Positions 35,178 through 46,000 of a DNA stretch of 64,000 nucleotides are shown here, in pieces. The stretch is from Nelumbo lutea. Taxonomy: Eukaryota; Streptophyta; Magnoliopsida; Proteales; Nelumbonaceae. Numbering within the stretch: position 1 is the stretch's first letter; each line of letters opens with the position of its first letter. Location of the stretch: assembly GCA_022828595.1 (NCBI GenBank), contig JAKGHH010000004.1:85216270-85280269 (forward strand), read 5' to 3'. The notes below the pieces were generated by a model. The model searched no databases. It saw nothing but the letters and a program-made list of their open reading frames with translations, and was not told the DNA's origin. The position numbers were made by a program, and so were the translations under genes.

Positions 35178-35686
35178 TAGATCTGGAAAAAGTTGATTCA
35201 ATCAGTAAACTCGGCCCAACCCAACCTGAAAAAACAAGGTTAGGGTTTCATATTTAGATATCTGAATATTTGAGAATGCTCCGACGTGACCCACTTCGGA
35301 AAAATTTGGGTTGGGTTGGGTTATGGGTCAACTCACTAACCTGATTGTTAGGTCTAATTAGGATTGTTTATGTATTGTTAAAAATTCCCTCTCTTTAATT
35401 TTTACTATTTACTGTATACTCTTTGAATTGTTAAATGTTCAAGATTTTTATTTTATTTTTGGAATTTTAAGGCTAATTCTTTTTGTTATGGCATTTTCTT
35501 GTATTCTTTCTTTATTTTTTTTTTAATTTCAATTATTTTTTTAGATAACCCAAATTGACCTGTGGATCAACCATAATCTGAACATTTAGGGTCAGGGCCT
35601 AGCACTTGCCGACTTAACCCGAAATTCAACCCGAAATGTATTAACCCATCCTGAACCCGATCCACCCAACCCAATTGCCAGCTGTA
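35178..35686. mobile_element. hAT-type MITE, copy 2, with perfect 8-bp duplication
   Basis: Sister of the element at 32445-32963, over 500 bases and alignable along its whole length. Ends TAGATCTGGAAA and, reversed, TACAGCTGGCAA. GCTCAGCC flanks both sides (35170-35177 and 35687-35694), a perfect 8-bp duplication as expected for hAT. Confidence 0.82.
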
Positions 35687-36820
35687 GCTCAGCCCTTTTT
35701 TCCATCTTCCAATACGGAAATCAGGTACAAATACAATGGTCATACATCACCATGCTACCAAACACCTACACAAGGTTCAAAGCATCAAGACACCCGTTTG
35801 AGCCTTGCACTCACAGAGTGATGCAAATTTTGTATTCATACAATTGGTGCAAGTTATGCTATATGAAAGAAAAATGGAAAAAACCATGACAATGGAGAGA
35901 CGAGCAGTTATAGCTATCTGAAGACCTAGATTTAGGAGCCAGGGGTCTGTCCAAAAATTTATAGAATTGCCATTACCAATTTGCCAAAATAGGCCCTTTT
36001 GAAGAACCTCCCTACCTTTAATAAGGCTTCTCCACCCCAAAGAACTGCACGGGGGAACTGTTGCCTGGAAGAAAGACCCATTCTTGAAGTATCTGCCTTT
36101 CAGCACCATGGCGAGGAGAGAGTTTGGGTTCGACACGATTCTCCAAGCTTGCTTAGCCAGGCACATGAGAGCCAAGTTCAAACTTTTTGGGTCTCTAAAC
36201 CCTATCCCACCTTCCTTTTTTGCTTTACAGAATAGATCCCACTTGATCCAATGGGTTTTCTTGTTATTATCTTTGTATCCCCACCCAAATTGTCTCATTG
36301 CTTTAGTTATATCATCACAAATTGCTTGAGGGAGGAGAAAACAAGACATTGAGTACACTGAGAGAGCTGACGCTACAACTTTAATAAGGATTTCCTTTCC
36401 AGCTTGGGAAAGGAGTTGCTCCTTCCATCCTTGAGCCTTACCCATGACCTTTTCTTTGATATAATTGAAAGCCTCTTTCTTTGATTTGCCTGGCTGGTAG
36501 ACCATGATACTTGATAGGTTTAGTCACTCTTTTGGAAGCAAGAGCTTTGGAGAGCATTCTTTGGATCCTCTTTTTCATAATGGTTAAGAACCCTTAGAAT
36601 CTCATCTCCTTCCTTAATGGAGGCCTTTATAAAAATGTGACTATCATCCGCAAATAAGAGGTGAGTTATACCTAGACTAGAGGTGTAAATTGGGTTGGGC
36701 CACCTGTGGCCTGTCATGGCCTGGCCTGGCACGGCCCTCTAGGCCCATAATGGGCCACGCTCGGCCCGTGCAAAGCACGGCATGAAGCACGGGCTAGTTT
36801 CAGCTTTTGAGGGGTTTATA

Positions 36821-36948
36821 GAAATACCCCCCCCCAACAGCTATAAACAGCCATATTAGGGGGGTATTTCTGTATTGCTTATGGGGGGGTTGAAAATGAC
36901 ATAAATGCCCCCCCAACAACTATATAGCAACTAGTTTAGGGGGCATTT
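36821..36948. repeat. Two successive hairpins in the hAT subterminal region
   Basis: Inverted repeats GAAATACCCCCC…GGGGGGTATTTC (36821-36870) and AAATGCCCCC…GGGGGCATTT (36903-36948) with similar loops (AACARCTATAWA-like). A third C-rich arm follows near 36980. Subterminal repeats in hAT elements can be transposase binding sites. Confidence 0.7.
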
Positions 36949-37108
36949 GGGTAAAGTTATAAGTAACTTTACAATAACCAAAATACCCCTCCCAACAACT
37001 AAATAATAGATAGTTTTTTTTGGTATGTTGGGCAATTGAATTATGCTCAATTCCTATAAATAGCCCTATCCTCCACCATTATCATCACACCAATTCAACA
37101 ATTCTCTT

Positions 37109-37144
<36 letters not shown>

Positions 37145-37407
37145 CTTATACATTCTCAATTATCTGCAATTTGAGAAATTCTGATTAGTTGATTGTTTGA
37201 TTCTGCATTCTCCAATTCTCAAGTCTCAACTTTATCGAACTTTCAACTTTCAACGAAAAGAAGGCTTGCTCAACCAGCTCAAGTATCTCAATCTGGGAGG
37301 CTTTGACGTTGAAAGCCTTCAACCGTTGAAATCAAGTTGGGATTTTGAACCAGTAATCCGAGTAAATCTAATTAGATTAATTTTTATCTTTTTAGAATTA
37401 AAAAAAA

Positions 37408-39498
37408 ATGACTGGCCCTTCTCAAAACCGATTCCCCAACATATTCACCATGGATGACATTCAATCGCATCACGATAGTATTAGTGTTAGCACTGGTGCG
37501 TTTGATGTCGATGGAAGTGGAACTCTCACCCCCAGTAGTAGTAGTACTATAGGAAAAAGGAAGGCTTCTAAGCTAAGTAGCCCGGTTTGAAAATTTTTCA
37601 AAGTAGAGGATATTAAGGAGAAGGGGAAAAGGGACGTTTACCAAAAATGTAGGAAAGACTTAATTTATTGTAGCAAGGGTGGTACAGGTCACTTGAGCAG
37701 ACATCTGCTCACACATGAGTGAGAGGAAGATGAAGGGAGAGAAACAACCCAAACACATATTGGGAGAGGGACTAGTTTTGGTACTTTTAGATATTCACAA
37801 GAAAAAATGAGACAATAACTTGCTAAGTATATTGTACATGTAGAACAACCATTTATGTTAACTGAAGATGCAAAGCTAGAAAAATGGTTGCATAGTTCTG
37901 TAAGCCTACAATATAAAAAAGTTTATAGGAATACTATAAGAATTGATGCTGTAAAAATTTTTTATTCATATAAGCAAAATTTAATTTCTTTGTTAGCAAA
38001 TCTTAATTCTAAAGTTGCAATTACTTCGGATGTTTGGACATCCAAATTTAATATTAGTTATATTTGCGTTACTAACCATTTTATTGATGAAAATTGGCTT
38101 TTGAATAAAAGAATTTTAAGTTTTACTAAGTTTGAATGGCCACATAGTGGCCCAACTATTGCTGCAAGTATTTTAAATACTTTGCATGCTTATGGATAAT
38201 GCTAGCAATAACGATTCTGCAATAAATATTTTAAAATATCAATTAAAACAATGCTTAAATGGTAAATTATTTCATATTAAATGTTCATGTCGCATCTTAA
38301 ATTTATGTATTCAAGATGCCTTGAATATTATTTCAAATCATATTTCAAAAATTAGAATCTGTGTTATATATATATATATATATATATAAAGTTTAGGGGC
38401 AAGAAAACAAGAATTTAAATATTTATGCCAAAATTATGGTTTAAAATATAAACATTTTATATTAGATGTAAAGCATAGGTGGAATTCTACCTATGCTATG
38501 TTAGAAAGTTGTATATCTCATAATCAAATTCTTTCTGATTTTTATAATTTAAAATGCCTAATGATATGATATTTAAAGAAGACTAGGAAATGATAGTCTC
38601 TATAAGAGATTTTTTAAAACATTTTTATGATGCAACAAATGAATTATCCGGAATTTATTATCCAGCTAGTTGTAATTTACCATATCAATTAATGGTAATT
38701 AGTGATTGTTTTGACAAATATAGGAATAGTCCACAATTTCAATGTATTATTGAAATTATGGAAAATAAATTTATTAAAGTATTGGGAGAATATTTCTCCC
38801 CTTAATTGTTTAGCTACAATATTAGACCCTAGGATTAGGAAAGATGGTTTAGATATTTTACCTTAAACATATTATGAAAATATGAATATTGATATAGAAA
38901 ATAAAAAAAGAAGAAATTAATAATTTATTATTTGAAATGTATAATTTGTCTGAATTTGAATGTTCATATTCTTCTTCTTCTCCTTCTAACTTTGAGCCTA
39001 GTAATAGAAGAGAAAAGTTTTTTTATTTAATAAGTAGAAGGCATAAATCTGCTAGTTCTACAACAAGTTCATTTACTGAACTTAATTTTTATTTGCAAGC
39101 AAATTTTTCTAATTTAGGTGAAGTATCAAATAATTTTGATATTTTAGCCTAGTGGAGTGAATACTTGAAAAATTATCCAGTTCTCGCCGCCATGACACGT
39201 GATATACTATAGCCCTTTCGGTGTCTACAATGTGATGGATGACAAAAGAAGGGTTTGCTGGATCACACCCTTTGGTGTGATTTACTAACCCCTTCAGTTC
39301 TCACCGCCATCGGAGTCTTGTTTTAGTGTAGGTACCAAAGTGCTGGATGACAAAAGAAGCTGCATGAACCATGAGAGCATAGAGATGTGCATCTTCTTCA
39401 AGGATTGGCTACATGCAGAAGATAAATTACAAGACAAGGGAGGACATGATACAACACCGAACATTTCACCCGAAGTAGATGATGAAAGTCATGAATGA
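37408..39498 (+). pseudogene. hAT transposase (zinc-finger BED, ricesleeper-like), decayed
   Basis: Begins MTGPSQNRFPNIFTMDD. A BED-type finger region follows at about 37600-37720 (VYQKCRKDLIYCSKGGTGHL … HLLTH). The catalytic core includes VAITSDVWTSKFNISYICVT (about 38010-38075) and HIKCSCRILNLCIQDAL (about 38275-38325), and the C-terminal dimerisation region includes VLDDKRSCMNHESIEMCIFF (about 39335-39400). Stops at several places (for example after SKLSSPV near 37590, and near 38195 and 38588) and a partly duplicated stretch at 39176-39360 make it non-functional. A TA microsatellite lies at 38367-38389. The transposase would cut and paste hAT elements. Confidence 0.82.
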
Positions 39499-40659
39499 TG
39501 ATTCATGAATTTGACTACTTGTAGAATTTTTCATTTTTTCAAATTATTGTAAATTTTTTTTAATTTTATTTAATTTATTTGATATATATTTATATTTTTT
39601 AACAATGTAATTTTGTATTTTCAATTTGTAACCATATTGTATTTTTTATATTTTATTAATTTATTCCATTTTTATATTTCATTCATTCAAGTATGCAATG
39701 ATCCAATCATTGTATTTGTAATTCACTAATTTGTACCATTCAAATTTAAATGAAATAAAATTCATATTTTTCTTCCAATTTGCTATTCCATCATTCTTAT
39801 TTCAATTTGGTTAAGTATTTTTTTTTTATTTATGTATTAAATAACTTAGATTTCTCATTTCTTAAATTTTTAAATAGTTCCTAATTCCCAAAGTTCATAG
39901 GAAAGTTAAATATTTTAATTTTACAATTTTACTTAGAAAAGAAACCAAAATTTTCAAAAAAAATAAAAAATAAAAATAAAATTTTCAATTATACCTTCAT
40001 TTTGGAGATGCTCTATGTTTGAAGACAACACTTCAGAGGCCAGGAGAAACAAGAAAGGAGATAGTGGGTCCCCTTGACGAAGGCTTGTAGTGGGATGGAT
40101 GATCTGGTTAGGGGAACCATTTGCTAGAACCTTGTAACTAACAATAGATACACATTGGTTATATCTAGTTTCTCCATTTTGGGCCAAAACCCATCCTTCG
40201 ATGACCTGATCAAAGAAAAGGCCATTATACCCTATCATAGGCTTTGGTCATATCGAGCTTGATAGCCATAATTTTATCCTTTTTCCTGCTAGAATTCATA
40301 TGATGGAGAAGCTCATGAGCTATTAGAATATTGTTAGAGATCGGCCTTCCTTGGATGAAAGAACCCTAAAAGGGCCCAATGATAGAGTCCATTACTTTCT
40401 TTGATCTATTTGCCAAGATCTTCGCAATGATTTTATAGGAAGTGTTGCAAAGACTGATGGGCCAGAAAAGAGAAAGGTCTTTGGGGTTCCTACACTTGGG
40501 GATCAAGGCTAGGAAGGTGTTATTTAACTCAACTAACATTCTACCTAAGGAGAAGAATTCGCTGACTGCATTTATGACACTACTCTTAACTTGGTCCTAG
40601 AAATTTTGAAAGAAAAAATTTAGGTCAGTCTAGGCCTTAGATTTTAATACAAAGGCGCA

Positions 40660-42310
40660 CCCTGGTTAAGTCCTGGTAGCACTACACAGTTGTATCAAAA
40701 ATATTAGTTTTCTATATATCAAGACCTATTTTGCAGCAAACCAAAACATAAAAAAAAAAGAAAAGTTTTTTATGCATCATCAAGTCATGCATCATATCTA
40801 ATCATTCTTCCTACCTAACTTGTAACCAATCAATCAATATCATATAAAAAAATCAATATCATCTTTGTTTGGCAGCATAATTTTTCATTCTTTCTTGCCA
40901 CTTTCATTCAGGGCCACAGAGAAGGTTCAGATCTACTAGCTACAAGACTACATTCACATATCAAAAATAGCTTATGCTTTTTGTTATAATTTATAGGGAG
41001 ATATTCTTGATATGCAACTGAGTAGTTGTTATATCTTAATGAGTGAAAAACTAGAAATGATAAGTTTAGCAATGAAATTATCATAGGAATTTAGGAATAA
41101 TTCATTAGGCAACAAAATGAGAGAGAGTAGAAAACCACCAATTATGCCGATTAGAACCTTCAAATAGGCCAAAAAAGACTGTAGAATTAGTAATAAATGA
41201 TTTAAATACTAATAATTTAGCGGTCAATATGAACTTAAATAAAACAAATTGGCCAAACAGGATTTATCTATTGACCCCACATAATTGGAATAAGGTATGA
41301 ATGATAATTGTTCAGGTCACGGTTGAGTTGGCCAAAGATGCCACGTGGCAATCTTCATGGCCACTCTCTCTCTAGCCATGTCGACACCACATATGACAAA
41401 AAAGCATGACTAAGAAGGAGTGTCTTGCACGGACAAGAAAATGGACTCTGCCGGGAAAGAGGAAACCTCTTAAAGACCTCGATAGACGACCTCATCTCAA
41501 CAACCCCAGAAGCCTTATCCATCTGGAACACAAACACCCAACTACAAATAGGTATTCCCCACTCAAGGTAAAGGACCTTTGGGATGACACTCTTTGAATA
41601 CCTCTTTGCATTATCTTTTTGGCTCAGACTAGCGCTACTTCAACATACTTGGCTTGGCCACCTCCTTCTCTACCCAACTGACTTGAGTGTCAGAGTACCT
41701 ATCTGGGGATTAACTCCTCGGGCTTCCGTCCTTTCCCCTGGTTGCAGATCTCGATGCACAACTTCGTCATCCACCTTAGCCTCCGTCTAGTTGGCAGGAT
41801 TATCTTATCGTGTCATCGGTTTGGAACACCTCAGATCGAACAATATCAATAATGATGATGTATGTATAGTTGACACATGATGTTGCCAACATTTTATGGG
41901 CAACAGCTCGAAACTTGGAGTTTCAATAGTGATGGGTCACAGTGGCACTCTCAGCGAAAGTGAGTTTTAACTAATAAATTGGGATCAACTCCTCACAAAA
42001 TGCACCTCACACTAACCTTACAACCACATTCCATATTGAAAACATTGAATAATAAATATAAGTATGAAAGATATTCCCGATGTGCAGCCAAAACATATTG
42101 TGAGGTCGGTGTAAGAAGCAGATCCGAACTCCTAAGTCCTAACTAATGAGGTCCCAGCAAGCTTTAACACACCAATTTGTGTTTACTATTCAAGTCTGAG
42201 ACTCGGGGGGAATTCACATTTGGGCCTCATAGAACTCGTTTTGGCTGTTTTTAAAAAATTAACAGCCTGAACTGTTTTAGAAACCTATTATGAATGAGCC
42301 CGCAGACCAG
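40660..42310. other. Intergenic DNA, with an LTR-like stretch around 41500-41880
   Basis: No gene supported. The part 41690-41800 (CTTGAGTGTCAGAGTACCTA … CCCTGGTTGCAGATCTC) resembles the transcribed region and splice site typical of plant gypsy LTRs, but I could not find ends. The short frames at 41406-41790 are therefore not called as genes. Confidence 0.35.
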
Positions 42311-42319
42311 GTAAGGGAG

Positions 42320-42538
42320 TTCACATCTCCGCCCCACAACGCCCCACAGCACATCCCGCCGTATATTGGTAGATGGGCGGAGATGTGAAGAGGCCAGGTT
42401 GCCAAACAGCCGAAGTGATCTCGTCCCACTGGCACCCCACAGCACATATCAACCGTGTATTGAAAACATCTCCCAATCATAATTTCCGGAGATGTTTCGA
42501 TGCACGCTGAGATGTGCACGTGGGGCGCAGATGTGAGG
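42320..42538. mobile_element. Foldback MITE, family with CCGCCGTGTAT core, copy 1
   Basis: Ends TTCACATCTCCGCCCCAC and, reversed, CTCACATCTGCGCCCCAC. Internal repeats CCCCACAGCACAT and CGTGTATTG occur twice. Similar core strings occur at 58940-59050 and 59376-59565. Confidence 0.6.
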
Positions 42539-42989
42539 GGTGAGTGGGGATTGGGGCAACAATCGAGTAGGTTACCTTATCCACTCTCCTCGTGTCCGTT
42601 GCGGGTTTACAGTTATATACAAAGTGATCTAGAATAGGAAGGTGGATGCAGAGGCCAAAACCAACGGATTCATTTTACCTACAAACCAACTATAAGCGAT
42701 TTCCAATGTATCGGACGGTATTTGATCGTTGACCTCCAATATAGTCAGTCGGAGTGTGGGACCCTAATCCAAACCTTGTTTCCATTATCTATTGTACTGA
42801 TGATGACCGTTAATATTTTTAAAAAAAGTGTACCTAATCCCTTAGTTAACTACCGCCGCTTCTGACCTGACCTGGTTTTTTCTTTTCCCGCGTTCCTCTA
42901 CCCAGTCATCTCATCTCCGCCTGTAAGAAAGAAACAGAAGGAACCGAGCTTTATTCCTCAACTCATCAACGACTTCTTCAAACCCTAAC

Positions 42990-43079
42990 CACCCCTCTTT
43001 CTCTTTCTCTTTCTCTTTCTGTAGAAGTGTAAATCTTTCTTTTCGTCTCTCAATCTCATGTTCTTTCACCTTCTCGACC
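42990..43079 (+). promoter_or_regulatory. CT-rich 5' leader of the malectin-like/LRR gene
   Basis: TTTCTC repeats at about 42999-43021 lie just before the ATG at 43080. Pyrimidine-rich leaders of this kind are common in plant genes. No TATA box could be placed with confidence. Confidence 0.4.
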
Positions 43080-46000
43080 ATGTCGCCTCTCTATCTCTTC
43101 TTATTCTGCGCTCTATTCGTTGCAGTATATTCTCAATCCTCACCTTCTAGGCCTACAGGTAGTAGTTCGATCTCCACTCCGTCTCCCTGAATTTAAACTT
43201 CATTATCTCAATTCATTCTCTGTTCCCTTATTCATTTCAGGTTTATTCATCGACTGCGGCGCCACCGCACGCTACGATAATATATGGGTCCTTGACAACG
43301 GGTATGTCTTCTCGGGAGTTCCCAGATCAGTAATTATACCTGAAAACCCCTACTTTGTCCGGACGCTCTCCACCGTCCGGTCTTTCCCTCTCGAAGGCCA
43401 TATTCGCCGGAAATTCTGCTACGTTCTGCCGGTCACCCGCAATGTCAAATACCTCGTACGGACCACATACTTCTATGGAGGAGTCAATGGCAGAGATTCG
43501 CCTCCGGTTTTTGATCAGATAGTCGACGGGACGTTCTGGAGCGTCGTGAACACGACGGAGGATTACGCCATGGGGAGATGGTCTTACTATGAAGGGGTCT
43601 TTCTTCCTGCTGTGAAGACGATGAGCATCTGCGTTGCTGGAAATACGTATACGGATTCAGATCCGTTCATTTCTGCTTTGGAAGTTGTTCGTTTGGACAA
43701 TTCACTTTACAACTCCACAGATTTCAAGAAATATGGTTTGAGTTTGGTTGCAAGGAACAGTTTTGGATATGGAGGACCCCTCATCAAGTAAGTTGTGCAA
43801 AGTTACATATAACATTTATTTTTCTGTTCACGGAGCTGCTTGTGTTTTATCCTTTCTTCTTTCTCTTTATCTTCATTTTCTGATTGATTAGGGATCATGC
43901 TATGTCCTTGTATCGCCCTCTGAACTTTCTTCTTCTTTCTTTGAACTGATTTTACCTTGTTATTGGAAAAAAAATAAAATTTGAAACGCCACCGCTTACA
44001 GTGACAGGTTAGAACCCGAAACTGAGGAAAATTAAAATTAAAGAACTGATGTTGAGATATATGCAGTCTGTTATAGTAAATACAGAACTAGAAATGTGAA
44101 GTTCATAAATGTTGAATTCTATGCAAGGTTTCTGGTCTAATTATCCTCTACTGAAAGAGTGAAACAGAAGGAAGACCAAAAAGGAAAGAAGAAAGATAAG
44201 AAAAGCAACGCTCAGAACCGATCAACCAACCAAACAAAGAAATTTTAAGACCATATCTCTCTTGCAGGCATTTCTTTTCATATGTAATATCCAGGAAGAA
44301 TAGTAATCTAGAAAGAAATTGGTATTCCAGATAACTAACTACAAACACAATGTATTTGCTTTCTCCAGGAAAAATATTATATTGCAAGTTGTAACTAATT
44401 TGGATTTTGTCCTGCCAGGGATCTTGGTGCAAGTAATTGTGCGCCTTTCCCTTTTAACCATTTATCACCGAAAACATGTAAATATTTTTTGTTTTTTGAA
44501 TTTGAAACTCCAGATTCCCTGATGACAAATTTGATCGATACTGGGAGCCATTTGGAGAGATCAGTCCTACAATACAAAGCTTTAGAAATCTCTCAGGTTC
44601 TGGTATTTGGAATCTTCCACCCTCAAAGGTATTTAGCACTGAGTTAACGTCTGACCAAGGAATGCCCAGGGAGTTGCGATGGCCTCAAAGATCTCTTCCG
44701 AACTCCACCTACTACATTGCTCTGTACTTCGCGGATGATCATGATGCTTCACTAGGGAATATAACAGTATTAAACATTGCTATAAATGGAATACAATATT
44801 ACAGCAATCTGTCTGTGACTTCAACTGGTGTTGCTGTTTTTGCCACACAATGGCCTCTCTCTGGTCTTACAACAATAACTTTGGCTCCTCCTCCTGGGTC
44901 GGCTATGGGTGCTTTGATCAACGCTGGGGAGGTTTTTAATGTGTTGCCCCTTGGAGGAAGAACTCTCACACGAGATGGTTTGACTCATGACTGACTCTAC
45001 TTTTTTATTAATCAAACATGGTGTCTTTTCTCATAGGGATTACCTTCTGTACGAGGATTGTTGCTTTGTTAGGCCACTTCTTAGATGGAATATAGCTTGA
45101 AATTGCACCAATTTTTACATACCTAACCATTTTACTAGAGCCATACCATGACTGGCTAAGCAAGATACAGACAAAGTGAGGTGAATGGTTAGGAAAAAGA
45201 GGCACACTGTGATGCAATCTGACACCTTGATTCTATACTGTGTTGCATTGAGCTGTTAGATTGGCCAAGTATTAGGCTATGTTCAATCCAAGAAGTGGCA
45301 TGTCAACTAGACAATCCGTAGAATTTGGAACTTATGTCATGTATGTGTGCATGGCTCCCCTGAGCAGGAGAATGAACTCCTGGAAAAGATGCCTAATATG
45401 ACATTGCATTGCCTATTGCAGTAGTTGCTTTGAACGTAGTGAATAAAAGTCTAGAAAATCCTCCACTTGATTGGAATGGTGATCCTTGTTTACCTCGCCA
45501 ATACTCATGGACGGGAGTAGTTTGCTCTTATGGAACCCGGATTCGTGTGGTTGCTTTGTGAGTTGGATTTACTGTTATTCATTGCCATCTATGGTTCATT
45601 CAATACTTAAATTATTATAAAGTAACTCACTTTTTTATTTTTTTCCCAGAAACCTCACAAGCATGGGAATTAGAGGACCTCTATCACCTGAAATTGCCAA
45701 TTTGACTGCATTAACTGAGATGTAAATTCTTGAACTTAACTGTTCTGCTTAGAATAATATTTGATGATCAAGACTTTTCTAGTGCCTTTTTGTTTTCTGG
45801 ACAGCTGGCTTGGGAATAACACTTTCTGGGGAACAATTCCTGATCTAAGCAATTTAAAGATGCTGGAGACATTGTACGTCATGGGCCTATCTTTTATTCC
45901 CTTAAATATGATATTTTTAAAACAACTTAAGGTTTGTGATGCAGCATAGTAACTAGATTCGTGGGCTATTAAACCCTAGGACCTAGACCACCAACCATTA

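Larger units (their letters stand above)
36674..39988 (+). mobile_element. hAT element (ricesleeper-type), 3.3 kb, inserted in the LINE
   Basis: TTATACCT occurs at 36666-36673 and 39989-39996, exactly flanking the block and leaving an uninterrupted LINE reading frame region when removed. The left end AGACTAGAGGTGTAAATTGG plus a GGGCC-rich subterminal region is hAT-like. The right end is an A-rich string ending ATTTTCAA with no matching inverted repeat. The inside encodes a decayed hAT transposase (37408-39498). Confidence 0.8.
35935..40640 (-). mobile_element. LINE fragment (reverse transcriptase and zf-RVT linker), split by a hAT element
   Basis: Minus-strand ORF2 pieces. From right: RT with LRQGDPLSPFLFLLASEVL at about 40040-40080 and upstream palm region to about 40640; then, beyond the hAT insertion, LGITHLLFADDSHIFIKA (about 36630-36690) and the thumb/linker frame from 36505 (KEAFNYIKEKVMGKAQGWKEQ, CFLLPQAICDDI, GIGFRDPKSLNLAL, WQIGNGNSINFWTDPWL). 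Homology ends near 35935. There are stops and frameshifts; the element is dead. It was intact across the hAT site before that insertion. Confidence 0.8.

Noticed and set aside
37081..37457. 86-residue frame upstream of the hAT transposase as an exon
   Set aside because: It lies in the leader with CT repeats and shows no link to hAT proteins. An intron cannot be excluded but is not supported.
41406..41790. Plus-strand frames as a small gene
   Set aside because: No family features, and the sequence looks like an LTR transcribed region.
43120..43791. Start of the malectin-like gene at the ATG 43120
   Set aside because: An upstream ATG at 43080 with a 79-base exon gives a signal peptide and joins in phase to 43241; 43120 reads through the intron.
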